The translations under genes and the position numbers were made by a program. Below are positions 1 to 12,024 of a DNA stretch of 64,000 nucleotides, piece after piece. Under the pieces are notes generated by a model, which was not told the DNA's origin, searched no databases, and worked only from the letters and a program-made list of their open reading frames with translations. Origin of the DNA: Sporodiniella umbellata (Eukaryota > Mucoromycota > Mucoromycetes > Mucorales > Rhizopodaceae); contig JAIXMR010000019.1 in NCBI GenBank assembly GCA_025677835.1, forward strand, positions 215,779-279,778. The letters are read 5' to 3'. How positions within the stretch are numbered: the stretch's first letter is position 1; each line of letters begins with the position of its first letter.

Positions 1-2016
1 TGATTTTCTTTTCGTTCTTTAGACGTTGACATTCTTTTGAGATCTTTGTGTTCTCTTTTTCCAAAAGCTCTACTTTCTTTTTCATATCCACCATATTGTC
101 TACCAGGGCATTGAGGGCATCTTTGGACATCATCTTTTGTTGAAACAGATCGTCTTTTTCGTGCTTTAATTTGGCGTTTTCCTTGCGAAGTTCTGTGCAT
201 TCGCTTTCGTATTTTGTTTCCCCTTTGGTTTGAAAAACGCTTTCGATTGTCAATTTCAGTGCGTCTCTTTCAGCCTCCACATCCATCTTATCCATCTGAG
301 TTTGATTCAGTTCATCTTTTAATGAGACGGCCTCTCTTTGTGTTCGAGATAAAGCCACAAGAAGGTCTTCAATCTGACGGTGCAACTCAGACACGCTGGG
401 CTCTCGTAGTGAGGTGGAATTTCGGTCGGATTCAAAGCTTTTTTTTGGCGCGTACCAAGACATTGTCTTCTTTTTTCGGTTCGCGCTATGGTTGCTCTGG
501 TGGCTATGATTGCTGTGGTTGCTTTGGCTGCTCTGGTTGCTGCTTGTCTTTGACCAAAAGTTGAAACGAACGGCCAGTACCTGCTCAGTCTGTTTCTGCT
601 CCTTTTCTAACTCTTCTACATAACTTTCAGCCAAATGATCCATCTTTTCTTTCGTAATCACTCCACTCAGCTTGACTGCATCTAGAATCACCTCGCCTGG
701 CTCGTTGTCATACGCATCATACATCTTATTGCACAAAAAATCAAGGATATCTTCAAACTCGGTAAATCGCATCAGTCTTTCCTGCGATCGTTTCAACATG
801 GCAATGGAAACGCGCATAATTGTTTCTGCTGCTCCTTCGGCAAACACAATATCGTAAATACGTAGAATGAGCTCCATAGGAAAAGCATAGGCAAATAAAG
901 TCAGAAACCACTGTGAGGCATACATGGGTACATTGACTTCATGCACATGAAGAAAGTCAGAAAGCTCAGGTAGTATTTGATCGAGTAAACTCGAAAACTG
1001 GTATAATCGAAGCTGTAGACCTTCCATATTTAAAGTAAACATGGTTCTCATCTCATAGGTTTCCATTAGCCTAACAAAAACACAGAACGCTTGTTGTTCA
1101 GACATCTAGATAAGTATATCAGTAATAAAGTCTTTTCAAAAAAAAAATAAAAGGATGAACTCACATTTAACAACAGTGGGCCTACAAGAAAGGCAAGGCC
1201 TTGACAATAACCAACCAGGGAATCGTAAAGACTGTAGGCAGACAAGACACGCTCAAGTGCTTGTTGACCAGGACCGCCTTCTTGTTTGAACATCTCGATA
1301 CCCGGAAAAGTACGGGCCAGATCACGTTGAATAATGCGTTGATAAGGTGAGTTTTCAGCCACCAACTGGCCGTACATTGTTTCCAGGTTGAGTGAGGCTG
1401 ACTGAGACATAGCCTGCCAGATCACGCCCCTGACTTTGGGAGGAATGCCCGCCCTGAGTTTCACTGAAACAAGGTGGGGAAGCTTTAAAGCAACGGAGCT
1501 GAAATCATCTGTCAGGGCCGCCCAAAATTCCCAGTCGATAGTCTCGTCTACATGATCTGTTGTCAACTTTTGAATGGTAGAAAGATCAGTTTTGAGTTGA
1601 TTCGATTGAATGCACACTGACTTTGGGTCTTCGTCTAATTTGGCATTTTGTCTGTCGATTTGAGCAAGAATGAACTCTACAGAATCCTATACACACATTA
1701 AAAATTGGGTTGGTGTCTATAAGGGGTCCCTTTTTTTTTTTTTTTTTTTTTTTCTATAGTTTACTTGATGAGGTAAATTGGCATTTTCTTCTTCAAGTCT
1801 AGGCAATAGCTTCAAATCTTTTTTTGCGGCGGCAGAAGTAAAACTATTGGTTCTTCGACGGGTAGATGGGTTTCCTCTGAGTGTGCTGCTACTTGTTCTT
1901 GTGGGCGAAAGTAGATTGTGTCGTATAGTTGAACTTTTGGAGGTTCTGAGATGAATAGGGGGGCGGCGAGTATATTCTTCTTCCTGCTGTTGAAGAGCAT
2001 TTACCAATTTCGACAT
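1..2016 (-). CDS. TBC-domain Rab GTPase-activating protein with coiled coil (3' end outside window)
   Basis: Rab GAP of the EVI5/Gyp5 kind, expected to act in membrane traffic. Exons read 1765-2016, 1165-1686 and 1-1105 (running off the window); the two introns close in frame. The N-terminus is Ser/Arg-rich. The TBC domain follows, with the arginine-finger motif (RDLARTFP) and glutamine-finger motif (YCQG), so the GAP looks catalytically competent. Beyond the TBC domain there is a Ser/Asn/His/Gln-rich linker and a long heptad-rich coiled coil, the EVI5-like arrangement. The first intron holds a run of about 23 T on the plus strand. The family assignment is firm; the Rab partner cannot be read from sequence. 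The C-terminus is missing because the window starts inside the gene. Confidence 0.9.
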
Positions 2017-2028
2017 GTTCTTTTAACG

Positions 2029-2059
<31 letters not shown>
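2029..2059. repeat. poly(A) tract, about 31 bp
   Basis: Uninterrupted A run on the plus strand just upstream of the TBC gene start and before the GOS1 stop. It is one of many long homopolymer runs in this window. Confidence 0.95.
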
Positions 2060-2060
<1 letters not shown>

Positions 2061-2151
2061 CACAGAAAGAAAAAGAAAAATAGAAAAAAAGAGCCAAAGA
2101 AATCGGACCTTCAGTTATGTATTTATTGGTATGGTTGGGGATTAATAGGGT

Positions 2152-3066
2152 TCATGTATGTAACCAATAGAGGATGATAAGCACCGAGCAAGTGGATATA
2201 ATACTAGCCATGATCAGCGTATCTCTTTTTCTTCTTGTGTTTATGCGGGAAATGATGTTGTTTATACCAGGGATTTGATCTAACAAACACATTTTAGAAG
2301 CCTTTCACTCACAAACACTTTTGTAAAAAAAAAAAAAAAAAAAACACTTTACTGACTATGTTCCCGACGCGTTGGTTTACACTATGCATAATTCTTCCCT
2401 GTCTGGACACATCGTCTCTAGTAGCATAAGCTTGTCTATTCATACAAAAGGGTAAGCAAAGCTAGAAAAAAGAGATGCCACTTTACTCCAGAATCATATC
2501 CGTCATTCTATGTGTTCCTTCGATTCTGTTGCGTTCTGTCAAATAGTAGTCTGGGTTGTCTCTATTGCCTGCTGAGTTGAATGTGCGTATCTCGTCTTGT
2601 ACTTGACTCATCAAGTTGGCTTTGTCTCTCGCTGCTTTGATATTGGCCTAAAGATAGGTTGGTTTATGGGCCAAAGGGTTTCGATGTACCTTGACTCTTC
2701 TGAACTCTTTTGTGTTGTCATACAGGATATCTTTGTGCCGACTCAGCATGTGAACCATGGAAGGGTTCGTTGGTATAATACTCGGCTTGTCAAGAAAATT
2801 CGCCATGTCTGTAATGACATTTTGAAGCTATTTTCTGTTTATAAATAACAATAATAATAAAAAGTGTGTAGGCCCTTTGGTTCATTTACTTTTTGTAACA
2901 GTTCTTCGGTTTCTGCTTCTTGTCCTGTGTTATCCAAACCAGTAGATTGACCCATTCTTGCCAGGGTAGCAAGTTTGTGTTCTAATTCATTTTCCAACTG
3001 CCTTGCTTTCTTCTTTAGCTGATCCCAAGAAGGAGCTGTCTTTTGGTCATCTAAAAGCAAAGTCAT
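2152..3066 (-). CDS. GOS1: Golgi SNARE, GOS1/GOSR1 family
   Basis: Golgi v-SNARE acting in intra-Golgi and endosome-to-Golgi fusion. Five exons (2890-3066, 2690-2827, 2487-2647, 2353-2435, 2152-2279) give 228 residues and all junctions close in frame. The N-terminal SWDQLKKKARQLENELEHKL helix is diagnostic. A central motif, SMVHMLSRHKDILYDNTKEF, matches the GOS1 signature. The SNARE helix contains the Q-layer region (VNQRVGNIVNQIPGINNIIS) and is followed by basic residues and a single C-terminal membrane anchor ending LYWLHT. One intron contains about 20 A. It lies 118 bp downstream of the polyQ gene on the same strand. Confidence 0.93.
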
Positions 3067-3183
3067 TGTCTGATGAAAGAAAGAAAAAAAAAAAGAGAAT
3101 GTTCCATTTAAGGCTCAGATAGCCCTTATAAATCTTTTTTTTAAAACGCTCTGTCCATTTTTTATTATTACTAGCTGTACATT

Positions 3184-4689
3184 TCAATTGGTGGTCTGAC
3201 CGTTATTCATATCATGAGACATTTGACGTGCCTCAATTCCATTCATCTGCCCTATATTAGGTATTCCGGGCTTTGCTGTTAATGCCAAAAGACGCTTATC
3301 TGTATATCCTGACTTTACAAAGAGTGAGTAACAATGATGATAAATACTATGGCGCTTACACTCAACAAATCATGTTCACAAGGCACTCTCATTTGAAGTA
3401 TCGTATTGCTCTTCAAATTTTGTTTTAAAACCCTTCTTAAAGAATCGTCTCCTATTAAAAGAATGAGTGAGTGATACTATTAGCCACCAAAAACGAGCTT
3501 ACGATTTAATAAGCATTTCCACAATCCATCAAAGCCTTTGTATTGAAGTACCATGCCAGAAATAGTTGGATCCTGAAATGTGATTCTTAGCCAGCCTATA
3601 AGAGGCTCAATCGTTGCTTCAGCTAGGATCATAATAAAAGGGGCAAATAAGATTTCTTTTTTTTTTTTTTTTTTTTGGAATGGCAAGACTCTTACGAGAC
3701 AATTGGAAATAAAAAGTGCGATTGTAGGTGATGTGATTGACTTCAACTATGATTCCTGCTGTGGGTATGGCTTGTGTCATAGGCGGTGGTACATTGGCAT
3801 TCGTATTTTGAGAATCGCTCTTTGCTTCTTGAGAGTTTGAATGAGTTTGGTCTTGCTGACTGCTAATAAAGTTTAAATCTACATCTGTCTATGGATATTT
3901 TTCAAAGCTCAAAGCTACGTTACCTATAAGGATGCTTTGGGTAGGGTGTATTAATGTTGGTATTATGTGACCAATTCTGCATTGTATCTTGAGGCATGGC
4001 CGTCGCTGTGTTTGCTGGTGGTTCCTGCGGATGCTGTAGCCCAGAAAAATCTTTTTTCTCTTGGCTCTTTTGCTCAAGAGCCTTTTGCTGTTGTTGTTGT
4101 TGTTGTTGTTGTTGTTGCTGTTGTTGTTGTTGCTGCTGCTGTTGTTGTTGTTGTTGTTGTTGTTGTTGAGATTGGAGCTCTTTTTGTTTTTGAAGTGCCT
4201 GTTGTTGTTGCTCTTGCTGCTGCTGCTGCTGTTGTTGTTGCTGTTGCTGGCTGCTTACAAGCGCTGTCATACTCTCGATGAGCTTCCTTACTTCAGCTAA
4301 ATCGCTTGCTGCTGCTTCTGTGGCCCTGTCCATCATAAAACTCATTTTAGTAAAAAAAAAAAGAATAAATCGAGACTGATTAATTTTTTTTTTTTTTTCA
4401 TGGCAGAGTTTAAAATCCCAACTGTCGGTGAAGACCGATAGAAATGTAAACAAGCTTCTTTGGCTTTGATGAGCCCTTCTATTTTTTCTTGCTCTAAAAC
4501 ATAAAATAGAAAAAAAGTTAACTAGATCACAGTTCATAAAAGAGGTACATATAACCTACGTGAATCTTGGAATATTTCTTTTGGCCCGTGCAGTGTATCC
4601 GACAAAGCATGTCCTTGTCTGACCTGGCTAGTTTCGGTTGCTGCAACTTTGATAATTAAAGAGCTCAACTTTACCCTAAATAGGCACAT
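3184..4689 (-). CDS. polyglutamine-rich protein of unknown function, multi-exon
   Basis: Not recognised as a named family. The proposed start is the ATG at 4687-4689, giving an N-terminal segment MCLFRVKLSSLIIKVAATE, then an exon reading EQEKIEGLIKAKEACLHF. The main exon (about 4347 down to 3926) encodes DLAEVRKLIESMTALVSS followed by roughly 60 residues that are mostly Gln. Further exons read IIVEVNHITYNRTFYFQLS and PTISGMVLQYKGFDGLWK, and the gene ends at the TGA at 3184-3186. Most joins use good GT-AG sites, but the join between the second exon and the polyQ exon (near 4400) has no clear donor, so these could be two genes. PolyQ stretches in fungi are common in transcription or RNA regulators; that role is inference. 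Confidence 0.55.
4087..4255 (-). repeat. CAA/CAG trinucleotide tract encoding polyQ
   Basis: Interrupted trinucleotide repeat (ttg/ctg on the plus strand) coding for two main glutamine blocks separated by a short Gln/Lys/Glu linker. CAA interruptions dominate, which would slow slippage compared with pure CAG. Confidence 0.9.
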
Positions 4690-4853
4690 CGATCCAAAAG
4701 AGAGGCAGCGCGAAATACAACTAGAAAAAATGATGAAATCACCATGATGTGATTGGCTTTTGATTCAATATAAACAAAAAAAAAAAAAAAAAAAATATTT
4801 AAAAGGGCCACTATTTATTTCGTTCTTTTATCTATCAAAGAAAACAACAGACT

Positions 4854-5057
4854 ATGGACTACGAAAACGAGCCTACACTTCAGATGCCTGGTGCTTTTTT
4901 TGAAACATTCGAGAAGCCTAGGGAACGCTCTCGACCGACGGTATTGAAAGGCAATCACTCAACGATTGGTGGACCCCACAAGATCCAGTCGTTTATTAAG
5001 AAACAAGGCCTTTATTTGGAAAAAGAAGAGACCTCAAAAGGCCTGAATAGCATCTAA
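4854..5057 (+). CDS. small hypothetical protein, 67 residues
   Basis: Single-exon ORF starting MDYENEPTLQMPGAFFETF and ending EETSKGLNSI. It is hydrophilic, with no signal peptide or membrane segment. Support is indirect: it starts 165 bp from the divergent polyQ gene with an A-run and TA-rich stretch upstream, and codon use resembles its neighbours. Its last 24 bp overlap the 3' end of the convergent Zn2Cys6 gene. No family recognised; a chance ORF is possible. Confidence 0.45.
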   Translation: MDYENEPTLQMPGAFFETFEKPRERSRPTVLKGNHSTIGGPHKIQSFIKKQGLYLEKEETSKGLNSI

Positions 5058-7275
5058 TTCCATAATGTTTAATAAACTTGAACTCATATCGAGATCGTAA
5101 ATGTAAGGTTTGGATGCTTTGAGGGTGTCGATGGATTGAATGAGGTTTTTTTGAACCATAGCTCGATAGGGATGATCACCAGGATACCTGAGCAATTTGA
5201 TATAAACCATGTTGGCAAACATAAGGCCAAACAGCGGGATGTTGCATTGATTATCGTACTCGGTAATCATCGCATGAATAGTACGCGAAATGATCAGGGC
5301 CGAGTCCAGACAGAGATGAAGGGATTGTATGGCTGAGCGGGTGGTTGGGAAGCTCTCTGCGGGGAAAAAGGCTTGATGAATCAAGACTTTGTTGATGTGA
5401 TAGTCAATATACACGTTCAATGTACAAGACTTGATTAATAAATAAATGTCAATAGGGTGCTGGGCATGCTCGGAACGGACGTCAACGTCCTTCCATTCAG
5501 CCGGTAAGGTGTCATGAAATAGGGCCAGTCGTTTCTGAAAGGCAACCATGTCTGTTGAGAGACTCGCGTCTTGGCCTCCTTGAGGCTCTGCAGACAGCAG
5601 ACGGTAGGTAATCTCTTGTCGTAGCGATTGAAGCTGGATCAAGTAGTACCATTCGGTATAAATATAATGGTCAACGATCTCCTGCTGTCGACAATTGCTC
5701 ATATCCGGCTTAGGTGGTGGTGTGTATAGTGGCGAACGCGGATAGATTTGAACTGAGGAGCTTGCATTGCCTTGAAAGACTTTGTACCAAGTATTGAAGT
5801 AGTACAGGCACCAGACAAGCATATTCTCTTCTTGCGTCAGCTTGCGGCTGTCATTATAAAGGTCCAGTTCATGGGCCATTGTAAACGTAATCCACTCGTA
5901 TATATAGAGAATACCTGAATAACCGTTCTGTAAATGACAATAAGCAAGCAAGAAAGCTGCAATACAGTGATCCAGAGTAGGCTCCAGGTCAAAACAGTCG
6001 GCCAAGAGCTCACGACCTTTGAGACAGTAGATTATGGAAATTGTTTTTCCAATATTGTGTTCTTTGTCTTGAGCGCTAGAAATGTGAAACTGAAATGCAT
6101 TCCGTGCTGCAGCAGCGCAGATAGCGTAAATCAATATCTGGGGTGGGCGACGCTGAGGATCGTTGTAACGCTCGAGAAATTGAAATGTGTTAACGATAGG
6201 TAAACGTGTACTCGAGCAACAGGGCGTATTACAATAGAGATGAACTAAGCTATCAGTGAGTTCGTCTGTAATTTCAATAGGTGCTAGGTCTTGATAATCA
6301 ACTAAAGGGTGCGAGGAACTGAAGATATCAAACGAAAAAGTAGATGAAGTATGAATGGAACTGGTATCATCGACATATTCTGTACAAGGCATAACAAGGG
6401 CACTGTCCAGTACCTGAGGTGTTTCCGATTGCTCTTTAGATGGCATTGAAATGTGCATCGCCTTTTTGAACTGCTCGACAAGAGTGGTAAGATCATTAAA
6501 AGAATGCACATCACCCTCAACAGCCAATCCTTTTTTCGTTTTGGTGATCTTCCAAGCAAAAGGTCGCATTTGGTGGTGTTTTTTCTTGAAAGATTGGTCT
6601 ACCTTCTGACCAAAATCCTTTGTTTTTTGAGCAAACTCTCTGGCCATTCTGTCCATAGATCCTTGCCACTGATCCATAACTCTATTCATAGTGTCCAATG
6701 CCTGCGATACATGGTTTGCCTTGGGTTCTGTTTCTTGATAAACACAGGGATAACCACCCATGTAGCAGCGGCCACAGCTTGGGATCGTCAGATCGCACGG
6801 CTGTAAATCTTTTACACATTTGTGGCAAGGATAGACTGAAAAAGAACTGACTAAATGGACCCTTTTTTCAACAATACAGCTATCTGAATCCTCTGAAGAA
6901 GGAGGCGAATAAGGCATCAGGGTCCGTCTCTGAGCAAGTTTCTGAAGTGAAATCGTAGGATTATCTACTTTGGTCAGCTGATGGTTGTGCTTCAACATAT
7001 CGCCGAACTTTTTAATTCGATCGCCTAATACTTCGGTTGCTTTCTGTAACTTTTTTAGTGTTGGTGCTGCTTCAGGGTAAGTACAGATAAGCCCTCTTCT
7101 TTGACAACGAGTGCAAAAAGGCTTTGCACGATCACAGGCATGTCTATATAATGTTTATTTTCAACTTTGTTTTACCTTTTTTAAATAGAAATTACCTAAA
7201 ACCACGACAGCGATAGCATGCAGCTCCTAAAATAGCTCGACTTACTTTGACTGGCTTTTTAGGTACATCGGTCAT
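5034..7275 (-). CDS. fungal transcription factor with two Zn2Cys6 clusters
   Basis: Nuclear DNA-binding regulator. Exon 1 is 7196-7275 and exon 2 is 5034-7143, giving 729 residues with the intron falling inside the first zinc cluster. Both clusters keep the same canonical spacing C-x2-C-x6-C-x6-C-x2-C-x6-C: the first around residues 20-46 (CYRC, CDRAKPFC, CQRRGLIC), the second about residues 125-151 (CHKC, CDLTIPSC, CYMGGYPC). A short coiled-coil-like linker follows the first cluster. The rest is the helical fungal-specific transcription-factor middle-homology region. Most family members carry one cluster; two is unusual. Target genes are unknown; the 3' neighbour gives no clue. Confidence 0.88.
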
Positions 7276-8369
7276 TCAGTGGTTTTTTCTTTTCTCTAAA
7301 AGGGCTTGAAAAGAAAGAAACTTAAACTAGGAAATCCTTAAGAAAAATAAAATAGAAAATCCAAAAAAAAAAAAAAAAAAAAAAAAGGCCGACAATGAAT
7401 AAGCCATTGTTCTCTTCTTATTGGCTTTGAGATTTAAACGTACTTAGTATCGAAGGATAAAGTAGCAGAGAATTGTGCAACACAAAGAGTTTGCTCTATC
7501 AAAACGTCGCAATCAAGCGCCGAGCTTTTTAGGTTTTATGCAGCTTTTTCTCCCCTTAGTACTGAAGGGCAAAACAATAAACAAGCCCAAGTGGAATACA
7601 GAAAGGTGATTTGTCAGTTTATAGTGACTGCGATTTGTAATGTACACACCATAGAAAAAAAGAAGAGGAGAGAAAAAAGAAGAGGAGAGAAAAAAAGAAA
7701 AAGAAAAGGAAAAAGGAAAAAAAAAAAAAAGGGCCAAAAATTAAATGAAAAGAAATGACAAAAAAGAAAAAGAAAAAGCGCGTAGTACAAATGACGGGTT
7801 CATTGGCAACCCAGACTTTTATCCAAAATGATTTTCTATTTGAAAAAAAAGTCAGTCTTGGTCTGTGCTTTAAAATGAAGCTGTTTTTTGAGACGCAAAC
7901 AAAAATCCTTTTGAGATCCAAAAAAGGAAGGACATTTGAGCTCCAATCAGCCAATAATATGGGCTTCTCAGCGTAACTGAAAAAACGATTGAAGCTAATA
8001 AACGAAAGTGTTACAATCTGCCAAAAAGACATGCTAGAATACTCTTTATGTTCTAGATAAGAACCTAACTTGTTCTACATTGTGTATATTTTAAATGAGA
8101 TAGATAAGGTATACTTTCTAAGCCGTAACAGGATGGACGTTAAACAAGTTTACTCACTAATAATATACCTGATTTCTGCTTCAGCCTCATATCTATGGTA
8201 TCATTCTTTTCTGCTTGGTTTGACTTGAAAAGGGGCGGATTTTTGTTTGCTTTTACTGAACAAATGCACCATGGCACTATACCCATTCCTACGTTTATAT
8301 ATTAATTGAGACCCAGTAAAATACAGCCATGCGTCTATTTACATATAAATATAATTTTAGATGGCTTTT

Positions 8370-8590
8370 TTTTTTTTCCAAAATCTGTAGAATCAAATAC
8401 TTGTGTGCCTGGTAAGGTTACAAATTATTATTAGCATAAAAGAACCCAAAGATTTTGAAAAATAAGAAAGAGGCTACTAACATATATAAAAGAACAAAAA
8501 AGGTTAGCATTGTTTAGTAATGAATCACAATGGGCTACTTTCCTACTCAAAATGGAACACACTTATATCCCAGAAAATGAGAGCGTCCAG
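8370..8590 (+). repeat. outer inverted repeat, left arm (diverged)
   Basis: Matches the reverse complement of about 12025-12300 with substitutions and an indel. Shared blocks include a stretch around attagcataaaagaa, the stretch agtaatgaatcac and the block acttatatcccagaaaatga. Confidence 0.75.
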
Positions 8591-9383
8591 TGTACACTCA
8601 CATTGAATTTGAAAGACAAATACTGTCATTATACAAGATCTTGCTCAAAATAAGAGAGTCAAGGTTTCTGAATTTTATGCCAAATATCTTTCTTTCTTTT
8701 TCGGCTTTTGTCAAGAAAAGTAAACCAAAATCCTTAAAGAGAAACCTTGGTCTGTCTGACGAATATTAACACTATCCTGTATTCTATATATGTACCTGTG
8801 TACCAATTTTATTTGGAAAGGATCAAATATTGTTTTTATTAGCCCAACCTAGTTACATCAACTGTAGTGTAGTAAAAAAACATAGGGTTCCTTTCCTTGA
8901 AAAAAAGAAACCATATGCCCAAGCGGTCAAAACTTCAAAGGTATCGATTGTATATGATAAACTTTAAGTTACTCTTAAAAAAAAATATTTTGTACAGACA
9001 AGACAATCTCAAATCTATCGAACTATCAAATGTAAAAGTCTTTTCCTTGACATCGTACACATAAAAAAGCAATAGGCTGATTTGCAAACTACGGTAGCTC
9101 TTCAAAGACAATGCTCTAGAGTGAATGTATACGCAGCTTTGACTGATAATCGCCTCCAAGCTTTTTCAACTGAGCACTTTATTGCAACTTTAGACTAAAT
9201 TTCCACACGCGACTTAGACGTGCAAAGCACAAAACAAGGATTAACCGTCAGAAACTATCACAAATAAAACCAAAACTAGCGTGATCCTCTCTCTCAACAA
9301 TTTCAGTAAATAGCCTGAAGAAGCTGATGCTTTCCAGAAAAAAAGTGTGAATAACAAGCCGATGTAAATAGTCATTCTGATTA

Positions 9384-9523
9384 GAAGCAGGCTCAACAAA
9401 CTCCACAAGCCTATATATATATATATACATATATTTCAATCTACGGTTTCTTTTTACCAATGGTTCTAGAATACAAAAGACCGTCTATATAGCAAAACTT
9501 TGATGGTAGATGGCTTTTTTTTC
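9384..9523 (+). repeat. inner inverted repeat, left arm (near identical)
   Basis: About 140 bp that is almost base-for-base the reverse complement of 11370-11510. It runs from gaagcaggctcaacaaactc through a TA run to gatggtagatggc followed by a T run. I see about one substitution plus small length changes in the homopolymer. Confidence 0.9.
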
Positions 9524-9927
9524 TTAAAGCATCATCAGCTTTTGATCAAGCGTTTTGTTTTACAATTCTATAGGTTTTTTCATTCTATATATTCAGTTTG
9601 ATCATTGCCTAATCCATTCAAACTTTGCTTTGACATCCGTACTAAACTCATAAAGCTATTGATATATACTATGCAACACTCCAGTTTGGTTTTGCATCAC
9701 TCGAGGCCATCATATATATATATATATATTACCTTCTAATGCTTAAAAAAGATATCCAATCTGGTACTCTTCTTGCTACGTCCATTATAATTGCAAGCAC
9801 ATAATAAAAAACAGCCAATATTTTAGGGTTAATTTTATGGTTGTTCTTAAGATAATTGAGCGCCTAAAACTGAATGCATTCAGTAAAAGCGCTATAAAAC
9901 TGAGAAAATAATGTTTTGAGCAGCTTC

Positions 9928-9958
<31 letters not shown>

Positions 9959-10769
9959 TAAAGCAGACTTAACTTGTGTTATTTGTCTTTTAAGATATAT
10001 CGAACGGAATTCAGGTTGCTACTGATGTAGTGTATATAAAAAGATGTGATATAATTAAAAACGGCAGGTAGATGAAGCTTCTGTTGTCATGTTAGGTTTC
10101 GAAATAAACTTTGATGGAAGTCTTGAGGTAGGCTTAAAGGCGGCTGAATACTTTTTTTTTTTTTTTTTTTTGGTAAAAATCTAATGTGGGAGGTTTGTAA
10201 CCAGTGGTTTCATCTTTCTGCAGCCTAAGATTGCATTTTGTGACCGAACAAATCTACCCGCATGGGTGTGTACCAGACTCAATCTTTCTATTGCTTGTAG
10301 TGCAGTTTTTTTTTTATGAATTCTGCTATTCTATGCACACTTGATCTTCTTTACTAGTATTTGTATCTATTCTTAGAGGAAGAGATGTGCTAACCAAAAG
10401 TAATGCCTTTGAGCCACGGAGTGTGATGGCAGGGAATAAATAAAGAAGCAAGAGTAGGTGTGACCAAACAAAATGTTATTTTAAGAACAGATGCGCAGAA
10501 AAATTACTAACCGATAGACTTTTTTCTTTTGCTATTACAAACACAAGAGTATATATATATTTATATGTGTAAAACCTTAAATGGTTACAGAAAATTTCAA
10601 CAACAAAGCCAAACCGAATGATACATTGAAGATTTAAGCATACAGATAGCTATTAGAAAACTGTCAATAAAAAATGAAAAATGAAAAAGGAAAAATGAAA
10701 AATAAAAAATAAAAAACCAAACGATTCCGTCACTATTGAGCAACATCCCTCCTATTCTTTTACCAGCCT

Positions 10770-11290
10770 CTTTATCTGTGTTTGTATCGGAGAAAACGAT
10801 TGAAGGCGTCCAAGTGAATGACAGAGTACACTGCGCGTTTGATTTTTATTACATAAAGGTTATAATTAGCAATGCTTAAAAAAAGGGCGAGTTTTTCTTT
10901 GTTTGATTCCCGCGGCTGATCCACTTCAAGGGATCTCTTGTTGAGTGACGCGATGTCATCATCAGTCAACTGTCCGCGACCCTTTTTTTTTTGGGAATTA
11001 AATCTGTTCAGGGCCGTTTTCTCTTTTTCTCTCGCAACACGCTTTGTTTTATATAGACATAGTATGAGAAAGATGTGATTTTTTCTTTGTAAGAACAGAA
11101 AAGGAGAGCAAACCGCCTTTTGCTTTTACCTTTTTTTGAACGTCTGATGTTGATGATAAAACTGAATTTAAAAGACTTTTTTCTTCTTCTTTTCTTTTGT
11201 TTCTACGCCGGCGTTCGTACAGAGAGTGGAATCTACTTTCAGTTTGTTCTTTTTGTTTCCATATTTCAATACACGTACAAGGACGGCCTG
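10770..11290 (-). other. possible minus-strand coding fragments, unrecognised
   Basis: Reading the minus strand, a segment at about 11143-11290 after a good acceptor codes IEIWKQKEQTESRFHSLYER with a basic run after it. A second at about 11040 codes VAREKEKTALNRFNSQ. After a run of 10 A the frame must shift to continue as RGQLTDDDIASLNKRSLEVD and on to about 10772. This looks more like protein than noise but a frame break at a homopolymer separates the parts. It could be a decayed gene, a real gene with a sequence error, or chance. Confidence 0.25.
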
Positions 11291-11369
11291 TAAAAAAGAC
11301 AGACTCTTGATTTTAACAGTAAAATGATCAATATGTTTCTGATCGGTACTTGACGCAATGTTTTCGACT

Positions 11370-11510
11370 AAAAAAAAAAGCCATCTACCATCAAAGTTTT
11401 GCTATATAGACGGTCTTTTGTATTCTAGAACCATTGGTAAAAAGAAACCGTAGATTGAAATATATGTATATATATATATATAGGCTTGTGGAGTTTGTTG
11501 AGTCTGCTTC
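11370..11510 (-). repeat. inner inverted repeat, right arm
   Basis: Partner of 9384-9523 in opposite orientation; the centre-to-centre distance is about 2 kb. Its homopolymer end faces the centre of the block. Confidence 0.9.
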
Positions 11511-12024
11511 AAACAGCCATTGTATGGCTCTGAGGTTTTCAATTTCTTTTTCGCTTACATAAAACTGCAGGTTTTGTTCTACTCGTTTTCATATAGTGTA
11601 CTGTTGTTTATTTCACAAACGCATACAAAAACAAAGAGAGAGAGAGAGAGAGAGAAACACAAACACCGCATTGTCATAACTCAGAAACAGTTGACAGTAG
11701 CTGTAATTCGATCGTACGTTATGCAAGTTGGCAACAGAGGTTTATGTTCTAAAACGGTGAGTGGCAAAGTTTTGGAGCATATAAAAGAAAAAAAGGCTGA
11801 AGCTATTTCCGGCGGATAGAAAGCACACGTATATTTAGAGTGTTTGTTTTAATAAATGACGTTCATTTTCAAGGGGGGAAGGCAGAAAAAAAAAACACAA
11901 AAGAAGCAACTGTAGCAATTGGCGTTTGGTTTTCTGTTATTATAAACAGCTTTTGCATCGAATTGCATATCGCCTCTAACAAATAAACAACAGTGTGGGT
12001 GTACATCGGGCCGTCTAAACACCA

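Noticed and set aside
3967..4300. Plus-strand Leu- or Val-rich ORFs
   Set aside because: Antisense reading of the CAA/CAG polyQ tract.
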